From: Oasisia sp. SBJ-2009
Taxonomy: Eukaryota > Annelida > Polychaeta > Sabellida > Siboglinidae
Length of the DNA: 64,000 bases
Reading direction: 5' to 3'
Assembly: GCA_964017155.1 (NCBI GenBank)
Contig: OZ024857.1
Span: 6,339,619 to 6,403,618, forward strand
Part shown: positions 1-14,214 of the stretch, one piece after another
Numbering within the stretch: position 1 is the first letter of the stretch
How the letters are laid out: each line of letters starts with the position of its first letter
The notes under the pieces: model-generated
What the model saw: only the letters and a program-made list of their open reading frames with translations
Told to the model about the DNA's origin: nothing
Database searches by the model: none
Translations under genes and position numbers: made by a program

Positions 1-654
1 AGGGAGGCGCTATAAATAGACACTCAGCTGTAGCTGTGTCTCACTCAGATTATGATGATTGAACTGCCCGGCAACATTCCGGCAATGGCAGCTATAGGTG
101 CAATTTCCTGAAGCTGTTTGTCATTCGCAACTGATACACACTCCTCTGCTGGCTTAACACCGGCCGTCACCCGGCGAGATAGACACGTAATAGAAAAGTA
201 CATAAATAATCCGTGGTCCGGTGATGAACGCAACTATCTGGTAATGTGCGTCCAACAGCGGCCAGGCAGTGGTAGGGGGATGTAGTAAATTGTAATCCAC
301 CTATCCCTCAGAGGAACTGCTGATCCAGTGCTGTAGGCACTTTCTGGACAAACTCCTGCATCCGGATAACTGCCTACTATCCTGATTTAGGGCTGCCGTA
401 GTAACCCATGGCTAGATGGGCGGGGCCAGCACCTGTCAATCATCCACCTCTCGCCTCTGGCACTGGCCCACACATGCCCCCGGATGCATGCATGCATGCA
501 CAGGGCAGCCATGCAGACAGGCACATGGACACCACATAACATATGCAACAAACAGATGTGCCTATCTGGCAGATGCACTGGTGCCTGCACCAGTGCCTGC
601 ACCAGTGCTCCCAGCAAACAAGGAACCATTTCTGAACCAGTTGGCACATGTCAT

Positions 655-930
655 ACTGGTTCATAATTGGTATCGCTCCACCAGTACGTGTTTTCATGTA
701 TATTCACGTGAATACACGTGTTCTGCCTGTTGTCACAAGTTTTGAACGAGTTTGACACAAGTTGTACTGGGGCAGAACTGGTACAGTTTCACTGGTACGT
801 GTCATCAAGTGAAAAACTCGTGATTTCATGGTAAACCCACCAAATTTGTTCACAGAATCCGGTGAATTCACATGAATTGAGCCAGTTGAACTCATGAATT
901 CACTTACAGAACATATGAAATCACGGGTCA
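655..930. repeat. Region of nested imperfect inverted repeats
   Basis: Several self-complementary segments occur in 275 bp: attcacgtgaat near 702, gtgatttcat near 821 against atgaaatcac near 915, and gaattcacatgaattga near 863 against tcatgaattcac near 892. The segment could fold into hairpins. It does not have clear transposon ends. Confidence 0.4.
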
Positions 931-1238
931 TTGTTTGCTGTGCTGGCTATTATCACTGCGGCAATTAACAAAGTGTGAATGTCTGTTGTTTTAGGTGATA
1001 GGAGAAAACTGTTCAGTCATCCGGAATGGATATTTGTCACCGCCTGTTTTTGTTTAATTAGTATCTTTAAATGACAATTAATTTTTATTTCTGTACTATT
1101 TGTATACAAGTTGAATTTTCATTTCTCAATATCTTATGTGCTGTTCTGTCTAAATAAAGGCAAAACTATGTAAAATGTAAGTTTTGTGTGCATGTACATA
1201 CAAGCATCTTAGTAAACACAAGTGGAAGACAGGAATGA

Positions 1239-1239
1239 T

Positions 1240-1281
<42 letters not shown>
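1239..1281. repeat. (AT)n microsatellite
   Basis: Uninterrupted alternating AT run of about 40 bp. Confidence 0.95.
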
Positions 1282-1285
<4 letters not shown>

Positions 1286-2782
1286 AGCATTTAGTCTAAG
1301 TATCCACTGGAGATGCAACACCTATACAAATACTGCATCCTCTGATGAGTTTCAAATTACCTTACTACACCAAACTATTTCCTATGTTCCAAGAAGTTCA
1401 CATACACTCTTAAATCTTCACATACTCCGTGCATAATCTAAAACCTCCTGTACACCTGAGGAAGAGGTAAATTGCGGCCTGTCCCCAGTCTATGGCAACA
1501 AGCTGCATTGACCTTGAAGTGATAATGTGGATGAGTGTGTACACAGATGGGGAGACAGGCGGCTGGCTGTCAGACCCTACATAACTGTACAGCAGTTAAT
1601 CAGAATAAACAGCAGAACCTTTCCCCATGTCTGCAGGCACCCAGGGCGGGCAGACAGACTGACAGGGCAACCAGTCCGTATGCCTCTCAGACCCTGGTTC
1701 AATTTGTCATTGAACTCAAACTGAACTGATAAAATTGTGTAAACTGGAACTGAAATTTAATAAAATCAAAACAGACTCAATTGAATTTTAACTGGAACTG
1801 AAATTACTTACTGCAAAGTAACTGTGGTAAGATGAATTGAATGGATCTAGTCAAGTTTGAAAATCTACTATTTTGGTCAAACACTGTTCCACTAAATTTT
1901 TTTCTTTTAAATTATCATTACTCTGTTTATTTGAACATCGCAACAAAATGTGAATGTTGCCAGTTTGCTATTTGAATTAGAACTGAATAAAATTAAGTGA
2001 GTTGAATTTAAATATATTTTGTAAGTACCCGGTACTCAGTTTACTGAATTGATCCTTGGTAAATACAAATGAACTGTAATTGAAATAGAAAATGAATTAA
2101 ATCTATACCTGATGTCAATGATATCATGAATCCCCTATTACTATAAAATCATCTGAAACCATCTTTCACAAGAAACTCAATACTTATTCCATTCTAGCCC
2201 TATATCTTTGGCAGTCTTGTCCATCCATTCATGTTTATGCTAAACGATTGCTGTATTCTGCACCTCTGAGCTCGGATTCCCATCAGCACCACAGGCGTCT
2301 ATTATTAACACAGTTGTTGACAATTCCTGATTCAACACTATACATATGGTTTATCACTTACTTGAATGGATTTACAAAACCTCAGATGATCTCACAACGT
2401 AACCGCACAGAGCCCCAGAAGTTGTGACCCCCTGGCCTGTGGTTTTGTGGTTTGTAGACACAGCCATTCACCCCCCAAGGGCTGACTTAGGTAAACAGCA
2501 CCAGTGAGTGCTTAAGTTAGACAACTTGGCCCCAAAAAGTGCCAACATCTCTGAGGGGGGTGGAAGACTGCCAGGAGGATGGCTGAACCCTTTGGTCGTG
2601 TGAATGCCCCCAAAGAAGAGTAGATCAGTGGATCTCTGATCTAAACCTGCACTGGCTGACTGTAGGTGAACTCGCAGTGAAAGCTTATGTAAGTGTTAAT
2701 AACATTAACCATTTGTAAGGAATCTTATAAAAATATACATACATAACCTATGACAAATTATGTGTGTGTGTATGTATGCATG

Positions 2783-3183
2783 CGTATATGTGAGGGGTGG
2801 ACAGTGTAGTGGTCAGTGCATCCACCTGACATGCTGGTGGCCCGGACTCAATACCCGGACTTGGTGGAGGCAGCCGGTGGGCATGCTATATTTGGTGAAA
2901 AAACCTGGCTATCCACATTGGGGACCATGTATCCCTTGTGAATTGGAGAATCATGTCAGTGTCGGTCCTGTCTCAATTTGGGACGGAAAAGAACCACTGA
3001 GGATGACAAGCACCCTGGCAGAGATGACCCAGAAAAGAATGGTCGGCTTGGCATAAATGTTCTGAAAAAGGCTACTAGTTCAATGAGACCTTATAAGACC
3101 ATACTATTTTAGCCACAATGTATTATATAGACTAGTAATTAATAGAACCCTGCTGAGTACTGGAAACAACAAGAGAAAAAAAA
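2783..3183 (+). mobile_element. tRNA-derived SINE, family A copy 1
   Basis: The head looks like a tRNA. An A-box-like gtagtggtcagtgcatcc is followed about 30 bp later by a B-box-like ggactcaataccc. The body is shared with 31207-31560 in the same orientation (aaaacctggct, aaaagaacca, agcaccctggcag, tagttcaatgagacc, aatagaaccctgc). The 3' end runs into an A-rich tail at 3173-3183. No protein is encoded, as expected for a SINE mobilised in trans. Confidence 0.75.
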
Positions 3184-6100
3184 TGTATGTATCAAGATCT
3201 TGATGACAATCAGAGAAAGCTCAGCCCAGTTTGCAAACACTGCTCAATCCGTTTTCAAAAAGCTGGTTTCTTGGTATGTAACTATGTATGTACCCACACC
3301 ATAGACAGAAACAATCAGGGAAGCCTTTTCAGGAGGACCGCACCTGAATTTGGAATAACATGAAAAAGATCATGCAGATCACGCAGGACAAAAACCAGTG
3401 GAAAGGTATTGTGACATTCACAGGACCTAGGCTAGATATTTCTATTTTATAATAAAACAACCCACATGAACACAGAAAGAAAGATTCATCGTGTTTAAAA
3501 TCACATTTTATTTACATCTTGTCTACATTCTGAAACTAGGTTTACCATGCAGACACTTGAAGTGTAACAGCACTTCTATTTCCACCAAGAACACAGCCTC
3601 GATTTACATGGCTGGGTACCCCATTTAATCAACCCCGCAGCATTATGGGTAGGTTGAGCCTTTGCCAATTACCTTCACCTGCCAGTTAAAATGCCATCCA
3701 CATGCTATAAAAGCCAGACTACATTCTTGGGTCAACTAATTGCCTGCAAATCCCAGTGATGATTTGCAACAAGTGTTTATCTCGACACATCATTAATTGA
3801 CAAGGTCATTTTTCTGATTTATCGCCAGCCTGAATTAGAACATTAGGTCCATTTGTTTTTATGTGAGGCCACTGCAAACATTTAGGTGATATTTCATGAT
3901 TCACACTGCATGTTGTTTAACATCTAGTGTAATCACGACAACACATACGTGCACGTCTACCTGCATGCATGCTGGTACAATATGATTTGCATATATGCGT
4001 GCATATGCACATGCATAATGGGTTGTTTTGGGCATATCTGTGGTTTGGAAATTTATATAAACAATACACATCTCTAAAATAACTCAATTGCTGATATCGG
4101 GACCATCATAAAATACCTGGAAAACAATTGACAGGAGTTACACTAGAATGTTAGGGAAGTGTTGAAATGTCCACTGTACCAAGAGGATGATAAATAAAGG
4201 CCTTTATGGGGATTTAGACAAAATCACAAATACGATTTGCATGAGGCGCTTACAACCAGCTGTCACTGCTGTCAGAATACGGAAAAACACTGTGGACCCC
4301 CCACTCATGACAAGAGACACTGAATTAACAAAGCAGGCCAAAGAAATCATACCGAGCTGATTTATGAAAACAATGACATCTACATAGCAAAATAATTAAC
4401 ATTAGTATTATTATTATGGTCAGAGCTGTGGGTCTTCATGAGTGATTGACCCACACAGAAACATCCACACTCCAGCATTAGCCAATCACTGATGACAATA
4501 AAAAAGACTTGACAAAGTCTAGAAAGTAGAAACAAACAAGACAACAAACCACACTCTGTCCCCACCCGACAGCTGACCCTGGCTGGGTGCTACATAAGAT
4601 ATTAGATTGTGACTGTATCAAATGTACCACAGCCCCTGGAGCCAACATCTTACACACTGCATCTGTTGATATCACACAAAACCAAACACCCTTGAAACTA
4701 GCGAATCTACGATCTGTGAATGATGCTTCTGGACAGCCTGTGGAAAGACCAGAGCATCTTGCGTGTAGGGAATGATTCAAGATGCACTTCTCCAGGCTGC
4801 CGTATCCAGTTTCCACGTAGGTCTGACATAACTCTAACGAGACTGAGACCTAGGATGAAGGAGAGACTGACGGCTCCAGCGAGGCTAAGCGTTTCCCTTT
4901 CAGCACTGGGCATTCTCCGAGGGACCCGGGATAGATGATGATATTTCTAGTTGGGAGCTGGGTCTTCTCCCATGGATGGGTGTTTTATTGGCCGTGTCAG
5001 GCGTCTTACAGCCATCACAAACACCCCGTTTGGGTGTTGGTTGCTATGACTGAAATAAACTGCCAGGATAGAAATAAACTGCCAGGAAATATAGTGGAAT
5101 TATGTAATAAATAGTAGAAATTAAATGAACGAGAATTGCTGCTGCTACAACTTTGACTTACATCAGTTTGTGATACAACAGAACTAATATCTTATATTTA
5201 TCATAACGAAAATAATTTGGGACTGTCCAAGGATTTTCTTAATTGAGAGGTGGCTGTAATACATGGGTATTAGAAGCAAGGTTCCACGGCATTTAGGTTA
5301 ATTAGCTTTGTATTTGCTGGTGTCCCAACAGTGGATAAATTGAGTGATGAGCCACTCTATAGATGGCACCACTGTGTTCTGTTTACTAATAATCATTCCA
5401 GTCGATGATTCAGTTATTTCCTATTAAGACCCAGTCTCACAAACCGCCAAGATCGATGACGATGTTTCTGCGCAGGTTACTAACATAATCACACGTGTCC
5501 AAGTGCTTTGGTAATTACGTAACTGTGACGTCATCCACTCTCTCAATCTGTCTATTTCTGCAGGTTTTGTTTTAGTACCTGCGAAGGTCAGGGGGGAGGG
5601 GGTCAATCCACTCCCCCAGTAATCTACCTGACAGACCCAAATGGTTTTCACCGACTGAGCCAACACTATGACCCAGAATCAGCTGGGAAATGACCCAAAA
5701 ATAGCGGTGCAATGGCCGCATAAATTGCCATTTACATGAACACTGCCATTAGTAACACGGTCCACACTTATCGAAGTGCTTAAATCGGCTGCATGGAGGA
5801 AGGTATCAAAAATGTCAACAGTTAACTAGGCTTACAACAGCAGGAATAGGTCATGAAGTAGCTGTAATGAACTCATGTGACATTGACCCAAATTGTGTTA
5901 TTTTATATCCACCACTGATCTAACTATAATTAACTAACAGTAACAAACCTGCAAACTCAGTGGGAATTGGGATAATTAATTAACCACTGATTAACCACTT
6001 ATTTTATTCACCCAGTTAAAACCCATATAAAGTGATCACAATTAAGGAAAAAGTAACTCATCCCCGATCGTGGAACAATAACGCAAGGGTAGCCATAATT

Positions 6101-7687
6101 ACCACTATGTTCTTTTTACACAGGTTGGTGTTTGTTTCCTGGTAAAATTAGGCCCATTTATTCTACCACTGGTTATTAATGAAATATGTGACTTGAAGAT
6201 AACAATGATCAAACTTCAATATGATATCTGAATTCACAAATATTAATCAAGAATTAAGCTGCATAACGGACTAGCTAACACAGATTTGTTGGCATGCCTT
6301 CTCTGGACCAAAAGACATGCATGTCTCTAACGCATATAAACAGACACAAAGACTGCCACGTTCCAACAGGAAGCAAGTGCACTGTGCAGACTGGCAGCAG
6401 CACAGACAGTGCTGCCTCCTGGTGGAACATGCAAGTACTACACAACACATAAGTCGTGTCAAAATTCAAATAATGTACAGCATTAAAATGAAATGTCAAG
6501 TTGCACCTGATATGTGGTGGATGTGTGAATCTATATTTATTTACCCATATACCACATGTCTCTAAACAAAGAAGCAGTGGTATTTACAATATAGATAATG
6601 TAAGAAATAAACAATTTTATACACACAGACAGACAACTAATAACAACAACAAACTTCAAGTCTGCCTCAGTGTCTAAATATGACAATGACATTTCTATTT
6701 TCAGTAAATGTTACACTATACTCAGCAGACCAGTGGGTAACATTACATTTATAGGCCAAAATATTACCAGACAGTTTCATAAAAGAACTAAAGTACGTCA
6801 GGTAAAACTAAAAGGCTTAATAAACACACTACAAAGTCAATCAGAATATGAGACTAGCAATGGCAAAACACATGTCCAACTTGTGGCACACCTGGAGGTA
6901 ACTGAACTAATGCTGCTGAGAAGAAAAACAGCTCAAATTATCTGAAGATAGACCCGGGAAGGTAAGTGGAGGTAAACATAGTGCATGGAGACAGGGACTG
7001 AGACTGAAGGATGGGAATGCAAGAAGAAGGGTTGTTGGCGGTTGTGTGGCAACACTGACACATTAATAGAAACAACGGCAACAGAGCGTTGCATGTAGGA
7101 GGAACTGTGTGGAATTCACATGTATTTGATTAAGGTTTTTAATGACATGTACACACACATGCATGATTTTCCAGCATGGTCATTATTATACATAAGCACA
7201 CACACAGGCACACATACTAAAACATGACCTAGGACTTAGCATAACGGCCAAGTCAACATAGCCTAAACTGTGACAAATAAGTGTCTACTGTTCACCAAGA
7301 AGACCATGCCTTTAACATCACAGGAAATAACATACATATTGCAGATCCTCAGTATGAGCACAGAAGGTCAACAGAGAGCCTAGAAATGCTGTGTTTTCCC
7401 CTACAGGGGCTGGTCAATCACACCTCCAACTGAGCATGGAGAAGGCCTCACTCTGGTGGAAGAGAACACATTTGAGATGACCTCCAAATATGCCCTGTGC
7501 ATGTAGCTACCAAGCATGTATGCAGCTGGTTCACATCGTCACTGTCTTGTCTTCACTTGTTTCTCTTGATGTGCCAGAATGCCAGCTTCACCGTTCTGCC
7601 TCGGTGACACCAGAATGTCAGTGTCACGTTCCGCATGAACGATCTCATCGGGCACTGACTCCCTGCACCAATATCACACTCCATCCA

Positions 7688-8868
7688 ACTAGAATATCAT
7701 ACTCTAACCAAACAGAATATCATACTCTAACCAAACAGAATATCATACTCTAACCAAACAGAATATCATACTCTAACCAACTAGAATATCACACTCTAAC
7801 CAACTAGAATATCACACTCTAACCAACTAGAATATCACACTCTAACCAACTAGAATATCATACTCTAACCAACTAGAATATCATACTCTAATTAAACAGA
7901 ATATCATACTCTAACCAACTAGAATATCATACTCTAACCAACTAGAATATCATACTCTAACCAACTAGAATATACTACTCAAACCAACTAGAATATCATA
8001 CTCTAACCAACTAGAATATCGTACTCTAACCAACTAGAATATCATACTCTAACCAACTAGAATATCACACTCTAACCAAACAGAATATCACACTCTAAAC
8101 AAACAGAATATCATACTCTAACCAAACAGAATATCATACTCTAACCAAACAGAATATCATACTCTAACCAACTAGAATATCACACTCTAACCAACTAGAA
8201 TATCACACTCTAACCAAACAGAATATCACACTCTAACCAACTAGAATATCACACTCTAACCAACTAGAATATCATACTCTAACTAAACAGAATATCATAC
8301 TCTAACCAACTAGAATATCATACTCTAACCAACTAGAATATCATACTCTAACCAACTAGAATATCATACTCTAACCAACTAGAATATCATACTCTAACCA
8401 ACTAGAATATCATACTCTAACCAACTAGAATATCATACTCTAACCAACTAGAATATCATACTCTAACCAACTAGAATATCATACTCTAACCAACTAGAAT
8501 ATCATACTCTAACCAACTAGAATATCATACTCTAACCAACTAGAATATCATAATCTAACTAAACAGAATATCACACTCTAACCAACTAGAATATGATACT
8601 CTAACCAACTAGAATATATTACTCTAACCAACTAGAATATCAAAATCTAAACAAACAGAATACCATACTCTAACCAAATAAAATATCATACTCAAACCAA
8701 ATAAAATATCATACTCTAGCCAAACATTATACCATACTCTAACCAAGTAGAATGCATACTCTAACCAAATAGAATGCCATACTTTAATTAACCAAATAGA
8801 ATACCATTCTCTAAGCAAATAAAATATCGTACTCCAGGCCAATAGAATACCATACTCTAACCTACAGA
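7688..8868. repeat. 23-bp satellite array (about 51 units)
   Basis: The unit is agaatatcatactctaacc followed by aact, head to tail with a 23-bp step measured at 8358 to 8381. Variants are caaacag for caactag and cacactc for catactc. Units degrade toward both edges, most clearly after 8630, which is usual for a locally homogenised satellite. Open frames through it are by-products of the repeat. Confidence 0.95.
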
Positions 8869-10852
8869 TAATGCTATCTATGACACCAATTAAACACAAC
8901 AATAGTTAATTTGACATTCAAACAAACAGAATATTCCAATAGAAGATCAGTGCTATACCCAGTAGAACAGTCTGACTTCATATCAGAAGACTCCGAATCA
9001 TGTTCTAATTACTATCATTCTTTATGAATATTCATTAGAATACTTAAAACCATACTGTGGCAAATCTGTTAGTACACAAAGAACACCCAATACTGTCACA
9101 AAAAGGGTATTCTGTAACTATCTAACAGAATACTATTGAGGACTAATCAACAGAAAACTCAAAACCATATTTTAAAAATACTAAATAAAATGTATAAAAA
9201 TACATGTTTTAACTAACTCTAACTGCACCATTTTCAAATAATTTATTAATTATTTATATAAATAATGTTTTTACTAAGCTCTCCACACCTAAATAATTTA
9301 AAATAATTTATTATGCTTTTCCTCTACCGCTCCAAATAAGTATAAAGAACATAAATACATCAGTGCCATTCAACCTACTAGAATGCTAAAGGTAAATCTT
9401 TCATAAATCATACGGCTAAATTTCTGAATTACCATGGACCTAAAACATTTGACCACGACACTTACATGCAAGACTAGTGAACCACCTGATAACTGCAAGC
9501 AATCTCATCATTGGTTACATAGTCACTACCTAATCCACCCAGTGGCGCCACTATCTCCAGCCAGTTGCCATCTCAAGAGATTCACTCTCTAGAGAAACTG
9601 ATACTAAGTCTGACAGAATCTTGCTTCTGCATCAACATGTTAACAGAATAACGGTTATACAGGTATTGGTGAAGATAATTCATTCTATCAGTGGCACAGT
9701 TACCAGGCAATCATTTTTAAAGAATAACTTACACTAAGAATTGAATTACTCATAATTTTTATATTCTGAATGGACTCACTTATAAGCAGTCAGATTTCTA
9801 GTATATTTACACATGCGCGTGAGCACACATTCTAAGACGATTAATACATGACCTTGTAATGAACAAGACTACACTAATTCGGTGTCTTATCTGGGAAAGT
9901 ATAAATGTTATGGTGCACAAGTATAATGTTTAACTGCAAATTCATATTATGAATAATTGGAAGATAATCTAATGGTAGGATTTTACCTTCCACTGGCTTC
10001 AACTTAGATCGTGCTGCATCCAACCAACAACAGTCAGAATAAATTACATATTACATATGTTATATTTTATATGATGTCATTTGGACCTAATATGTTAAAA
10101 AACACAAAACAGAAACAGAAGAATTTATGTGCTACCCTCTTTTTGAAGAATGCAGATGAACAAGACTTAATATGATTTGATGAAACAAAACACAATTCAG
10201 TTTATTACACATAAAACTATTTCTTAAAACAACTATTTACATCATAGTAGCATCAATATATTTATAAACAATCTACAATGGATGTGGTTGACAAACCAAA
10301 AGCGTCCTTATCCACTGCCATCTGTGGGTACTACATGGGTGGCAAACTGGCAATCTTGTTAAATCTTGTTAAATGAATTTCTCCCTTCCCCTATCCTTCC
10401 CCGAAACCATTCCCACCAATGTTTTCCTGCCCTGCCACCAGCTGTTTCCCTGGTGTACATGTAATTGTGGCATTTTGCTCACAGTTGAAGTAGGAAGTAG
10501 AGGTATCTAACACAGACGGGTATTGTTTTTTCATGACGTCTCTTCCGTCTGTACAACGTAAATACCCAGACACACGTCCTCTGACTAGAGAGGTGTCCCT
10601 CTCCCTCTCCCAGGCACTTTCCCAGTCTCCCAGATTATTAACCCATTGCTCCCCAGGGAAACACTGCCCATGTCTGCATGCAACTGCATTAATCTTTGAT
10701 AAATCTGGAAAGGATGCTTTATAGATACAATACAATCTGTCCTTGTTCCATAACGGACGTCACTGATAGATGTGCGTTATGGCTAGGGTACCACTCTGGA
10801 CATGTAGTGGACATAGAGGACTTGGCAGACAATGCCACCTACCATAGTGACT

Positions 10853-10944
10853 GTATGTATGTATGTACGTACGTACGTACGTACGTACGTACGTACGTAC
10901 GTACGTATGTATGTATGCATGTATGTATGTATGTATGTATGTAT
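10853..10944. repeat. Compound tetranucleotide microsatellite
   Basis: gtatgtat runs flank a central (gtac)n block of about 11 units. The self-complementary gtac core could form a cruciform. Confidence 0.95.
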
Positions 10945-11085
10945 TTGAACACTGTGTCTTCAGCCACTCTACATAAATTATAATATTCCTAACTGAATAG
11001 TTTTGAACTCCTGTGATTTTTTATGTGTCCAAATGCATTCGGCACATGACTATGTCTCCTGGCAACAACACAGAGACTCGCGTGG

Positions 11086-11295
11086 ACCCAGGCACCTGGG
11101 AGGAGATTCATATGGACCCAGACACCTGGGAGGAGATTCACATAGACCCAGGTGCTTGGGAGGAGATTCACATAGACCCAGGTACTTGGGAGGAGATTCA
11201 CATAGACCCAGGTGCTTGGGAGGAGATTCACATAGACCCAGGTGCTTGGGAGGAGATTCACATGGACCCAGGTACATGGGAGGAGATTCACTTCT
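11086..11295. repeat. 30-bp minisatellite (7 units)
   Basis: The unit reads gaggagattcacatagaccc plus aggtgcttgg, repeated every 30 bp. Because 30 is divisible by three, long frames are open on both strands (for example a decapeptide containing WEEIHIDPG on plus). No start context, splice site or family resemblance supports a protein. Confidence 0.9.
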
Positions 11296-11704
11296 CACTA
11301 CCAATGACACTCACACCTATGCCTTCCAAATTCCATTTGCCATCCCACTGACTACAGGTAATCTGTTATATTCCACGGTAATTAAAATAACTGACATGTC
11401 AAGGCTGAACTCTCCAAGCCAGTAGGAGGAATATTTCTCATGTCCTACAGATGATGCCATTGCCATAGCAAAGCAATATAAATTAGAGCAATAAACTGGG
11501 GGGAAGGAATGTCATATATTGGGCCATTTGGCCTTGCAGTCTGTGTTAGTGACTGGACTAGGCTCTCTTGCCTCTAATCTATGTCAGCTGTGGAATATGT
11601 TCCTGTCATGTGACTATTTCTCTTTTTCCCCCTTGCGCCACTCCCGTAAAAAGGTAAAAAATTAAAAAGTAAGCTGAGTTCTTATAAATATAGCATACAC
11701 CTGT

Positions 11705-11925
11705 AGTATCCAGTCCTCAGATTACTCAATGCACTTTACACGTAACTGTCTGACAGACCTGTTCAATCAAACACCACCTCAACCTCTCTGGGAAGCATCC
11801 AGCCACACTGCAATCAATTACTGTGCAACTATCCACCACTGTCTGTAGCCAGGTACTCATTCCTTCAGATGGGCAAACTGGAGCAACATGCAGTGAAAGT
11901 ACTTGCTCAAGATTTGACACAGAAT
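11705..11925 (-). mobile_element. SINE family B, fragment
   Basis: Shares ordered blocks with 46940-47216: tccagtcct, tcaatcaaacac, gaagcatccagcc or its variant, actgcaat, ccactgtctgtagccaggta, ctggagcaac. It lacks the tRNA-like head seen in the full copy, so it is truncated at its 5' end (right side here). Confidence 0.65.
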
Positions 11926-13291
11926 TCATTACCAGGTGTTTCTTTGTGAATACCTCTTCTCTAAATTCCTTCATCTTCCTTCAATCTTTTCGAGTAACTT
12001 TCCATAGTCGCCAGTCCCCGTTGCTTTCTGCAACATGCAGCTTTCTCTGTGTGTCCACACAAACATTGCCACCCACAGGTAGAGGGGAATACACAAGCTT
12101 CCAACAGTTTCCTTTAGTAGGCTGATCTAGTAGGCTTTTTACAAGTCTGACAAAGTATCCTAAATAGTTGTCAGGGCTGGATTTTTTCTGTACACCAGTA
12201 AACTGACACTGATGTCTACAGTAGTTTTCTGTAAGACTCATTAAGGGAGTCCTTCTACTGTCACATTTCTCTGATGCCCCCACACCCTCCCCCCCCCACA
12301 AGCTCACACCCCCACCACATGTAACATAAGACTCCTGCCTGAAGCTGTGCTAATGCACAAACAACTCTTCCAGAGCATCAATGCACTAGTTGTAACATGA
12401 GCCAGACAGTATCCACAACAGTGTGTAAGTGACAGACATCTGTCAGCCTGTCTGACAGCTGTCAATCATCCACCAGCGGGTGGCCATATTCGACTATTTC
12501 TCACCAATATTCGTTGACAGAAGATTCTATCCTTGGGTCGTCACGTTATGGCTATATTACAGTTAACACAGGCACACAGACAAAATTTACCAACCATACA
12601 AATATTATAGGTTCCCAAGAAAGTGAAATTTGTATGTGATGTGTGAATTGTTCCCAATAACTTTGGCATCGATAAGTTACTAAAGTCAACGTACTCTGTA
12701 TTGCTTCCTATAATAGGTGGTCTACACAATGCATTAACATTTCAAAAGCAGTCATAGAATTGGCACAAAATTAACAAGTACGGATGTATCAGTGTTTTGG
12801 TAACAAAAAACGTAAAATGTTTACTTAATTTGTTATCAAGATCAGGTAATTCACTTAATTGACATAATATTATAGTGTGCTAAGAAACTAAAGAAAACCA
12901 TTGAAGAATTGTTTAATGGCCTATGCTAGAAAAAGTGACTGCTCTGTGGCTGTACCTCAGTTCAGCCTGTGTAGCTGTACTACACTGCTACGGGACTTGC
13001 CAATAAAGTATTCTCCTAATGCATACATTCCTGTGACATCCATCTCAAGGTGGATTGATCCACTTCACAAGTGAGAACAAAGACAGTGCGACTACCGCTG
13101 TATCAAATATTCAGGAAGCCCACGTTCCATTCCAACTAAGCTGAAAGACCATCTCCAGGTTCCTATATCGTGCGATTCACCTCCCCAGCTGAACTGAGGA
13201 CAGCATGCAAGACAGCGTGAAAAAGTCAGCTCAGATGTATTGCAGGAAGCATAGCTCAGGCAGCACTGATCATATATCTGTTTCTCAGCAA

Positions 13292-13426
13292 CTTTGTGTT
13301 CCTACGACTAAGCTTAACTTGGGCAAAGATGGTTTCTCTGTACAGTAGCTGTGCCTAAGGATCTGGAACAACCCAATCCGTTTAAAATCACGCAAGATTA
13401 TAGAAAACATTTCATAAAAACTCAAA
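13292..13426 (+). pseudogene. Relic of a non-LTR retrotransposon reverse transcriptase C-terminus
   Basis: In one plus frame the translation runs LCVPTTKLNLGKDGFSVQ, stop, LCLRIWNNPIRLKSRKI, then IENIS, stop, KLK. This follows the pattern at the C-terminal end of many LINE-type reverse-transcriptase proteins: L.VPRTKT..G..SFSV.AP.LWN.LP..IR....L..FK..LKT. Two in-frame stops show it is dead. The remaining upstream reverse-transcriptase domain is not recognisable. Confidence 0.6.
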
Positions 13427-13640
13427 ATGTTGTCGATCTTGAAACTACAACATGTATCACAAATCCCGTGGCCTTAAGAACTTCTGTATGGTTATGATAT
13501 CATGCCTGATGATTCCGGGTTTTTGCATCTCTGATCTTGGATTAGTGAAGATTTAGATGCTACAGGGTTTTTACTATAAAAAAGGCAACTGTTTATGCCA
13601 GCCTCCTCCCCACGGCTTTAGGTAGGACCAAATTATTGCC

Positions 13641-13915
13641 AGTCACACAGGTTTTGGTGGACACGTGGATGTAAACTATTAAGCCAGTTTACAAAGTTAC
13701 AAATGCGTCTGATGCGCTAAAATGGCTACAAACACCCGTGACACCATTTACACTCACTTCTAAGGTAAGGCATAACTGACAACATGTATGGTTTTGGAAC
13801 ACATTTTTTGCTCCTTCACTTTTTTACCCGTCCACCACCCGTCCATCCATACCTCTACCCGTCCACAACGGTATTTACCCGTCCAAATGAAGGGTGGACA
13901 TAAAGCTATGCTCCT
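13641..13915. repeat. Dispersed repeat D, copy 1
   Basis: About 270 bp shared in the same orientation with 57378-57645. Common blocks include ttttggtgga, ggctacaaacac, gacaccattta, tatggttttggaa, ttttttgctcc, acccgtcca and acataaagctatg. No coding capacity. Probably an old non-autonomous element; ends are not resolved. Confidence 0.8.
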
Positions 13916-14214
13916 CCCGGGCTTCAAGAGCAAAGGAAGCAGTTTTATCATCACCAGATGGCAGATACCATCGCCTCTCTGAAAAGCCTATTTACTGAGA
14001 CAGTTTGTAAATTGAATAAACTTAAATATAAAAATTATATCAACAATAAAAAAAATCACATTGTTAAAGTGTTTAAAACAATTGCCCAAAAATTCAATTA
14101 ACATGGCATTACATAAAGTGCAATAAATATGTAAATAAATAATAAAAACAAATCTTCAGTTTAAATGATACACTGTCACGTCGTAAATTCCCATCCCAGG
14201 TCTAACTGCAGTAG

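Noticed and set aside
10391..10735. 114-codon open frame on minus with several cysteines
   Set aside because: No recognisable domain, no conserved motif, no supported splice sites and no initiator in good context; probably chance.
11003..11425. Overlapping long open frames on both strands with decapeptide repeats
   Set aside because: They arise from a 30-bp minisatellite whose period is a multiple of three; all frames lacking a stop in one unit stay open.
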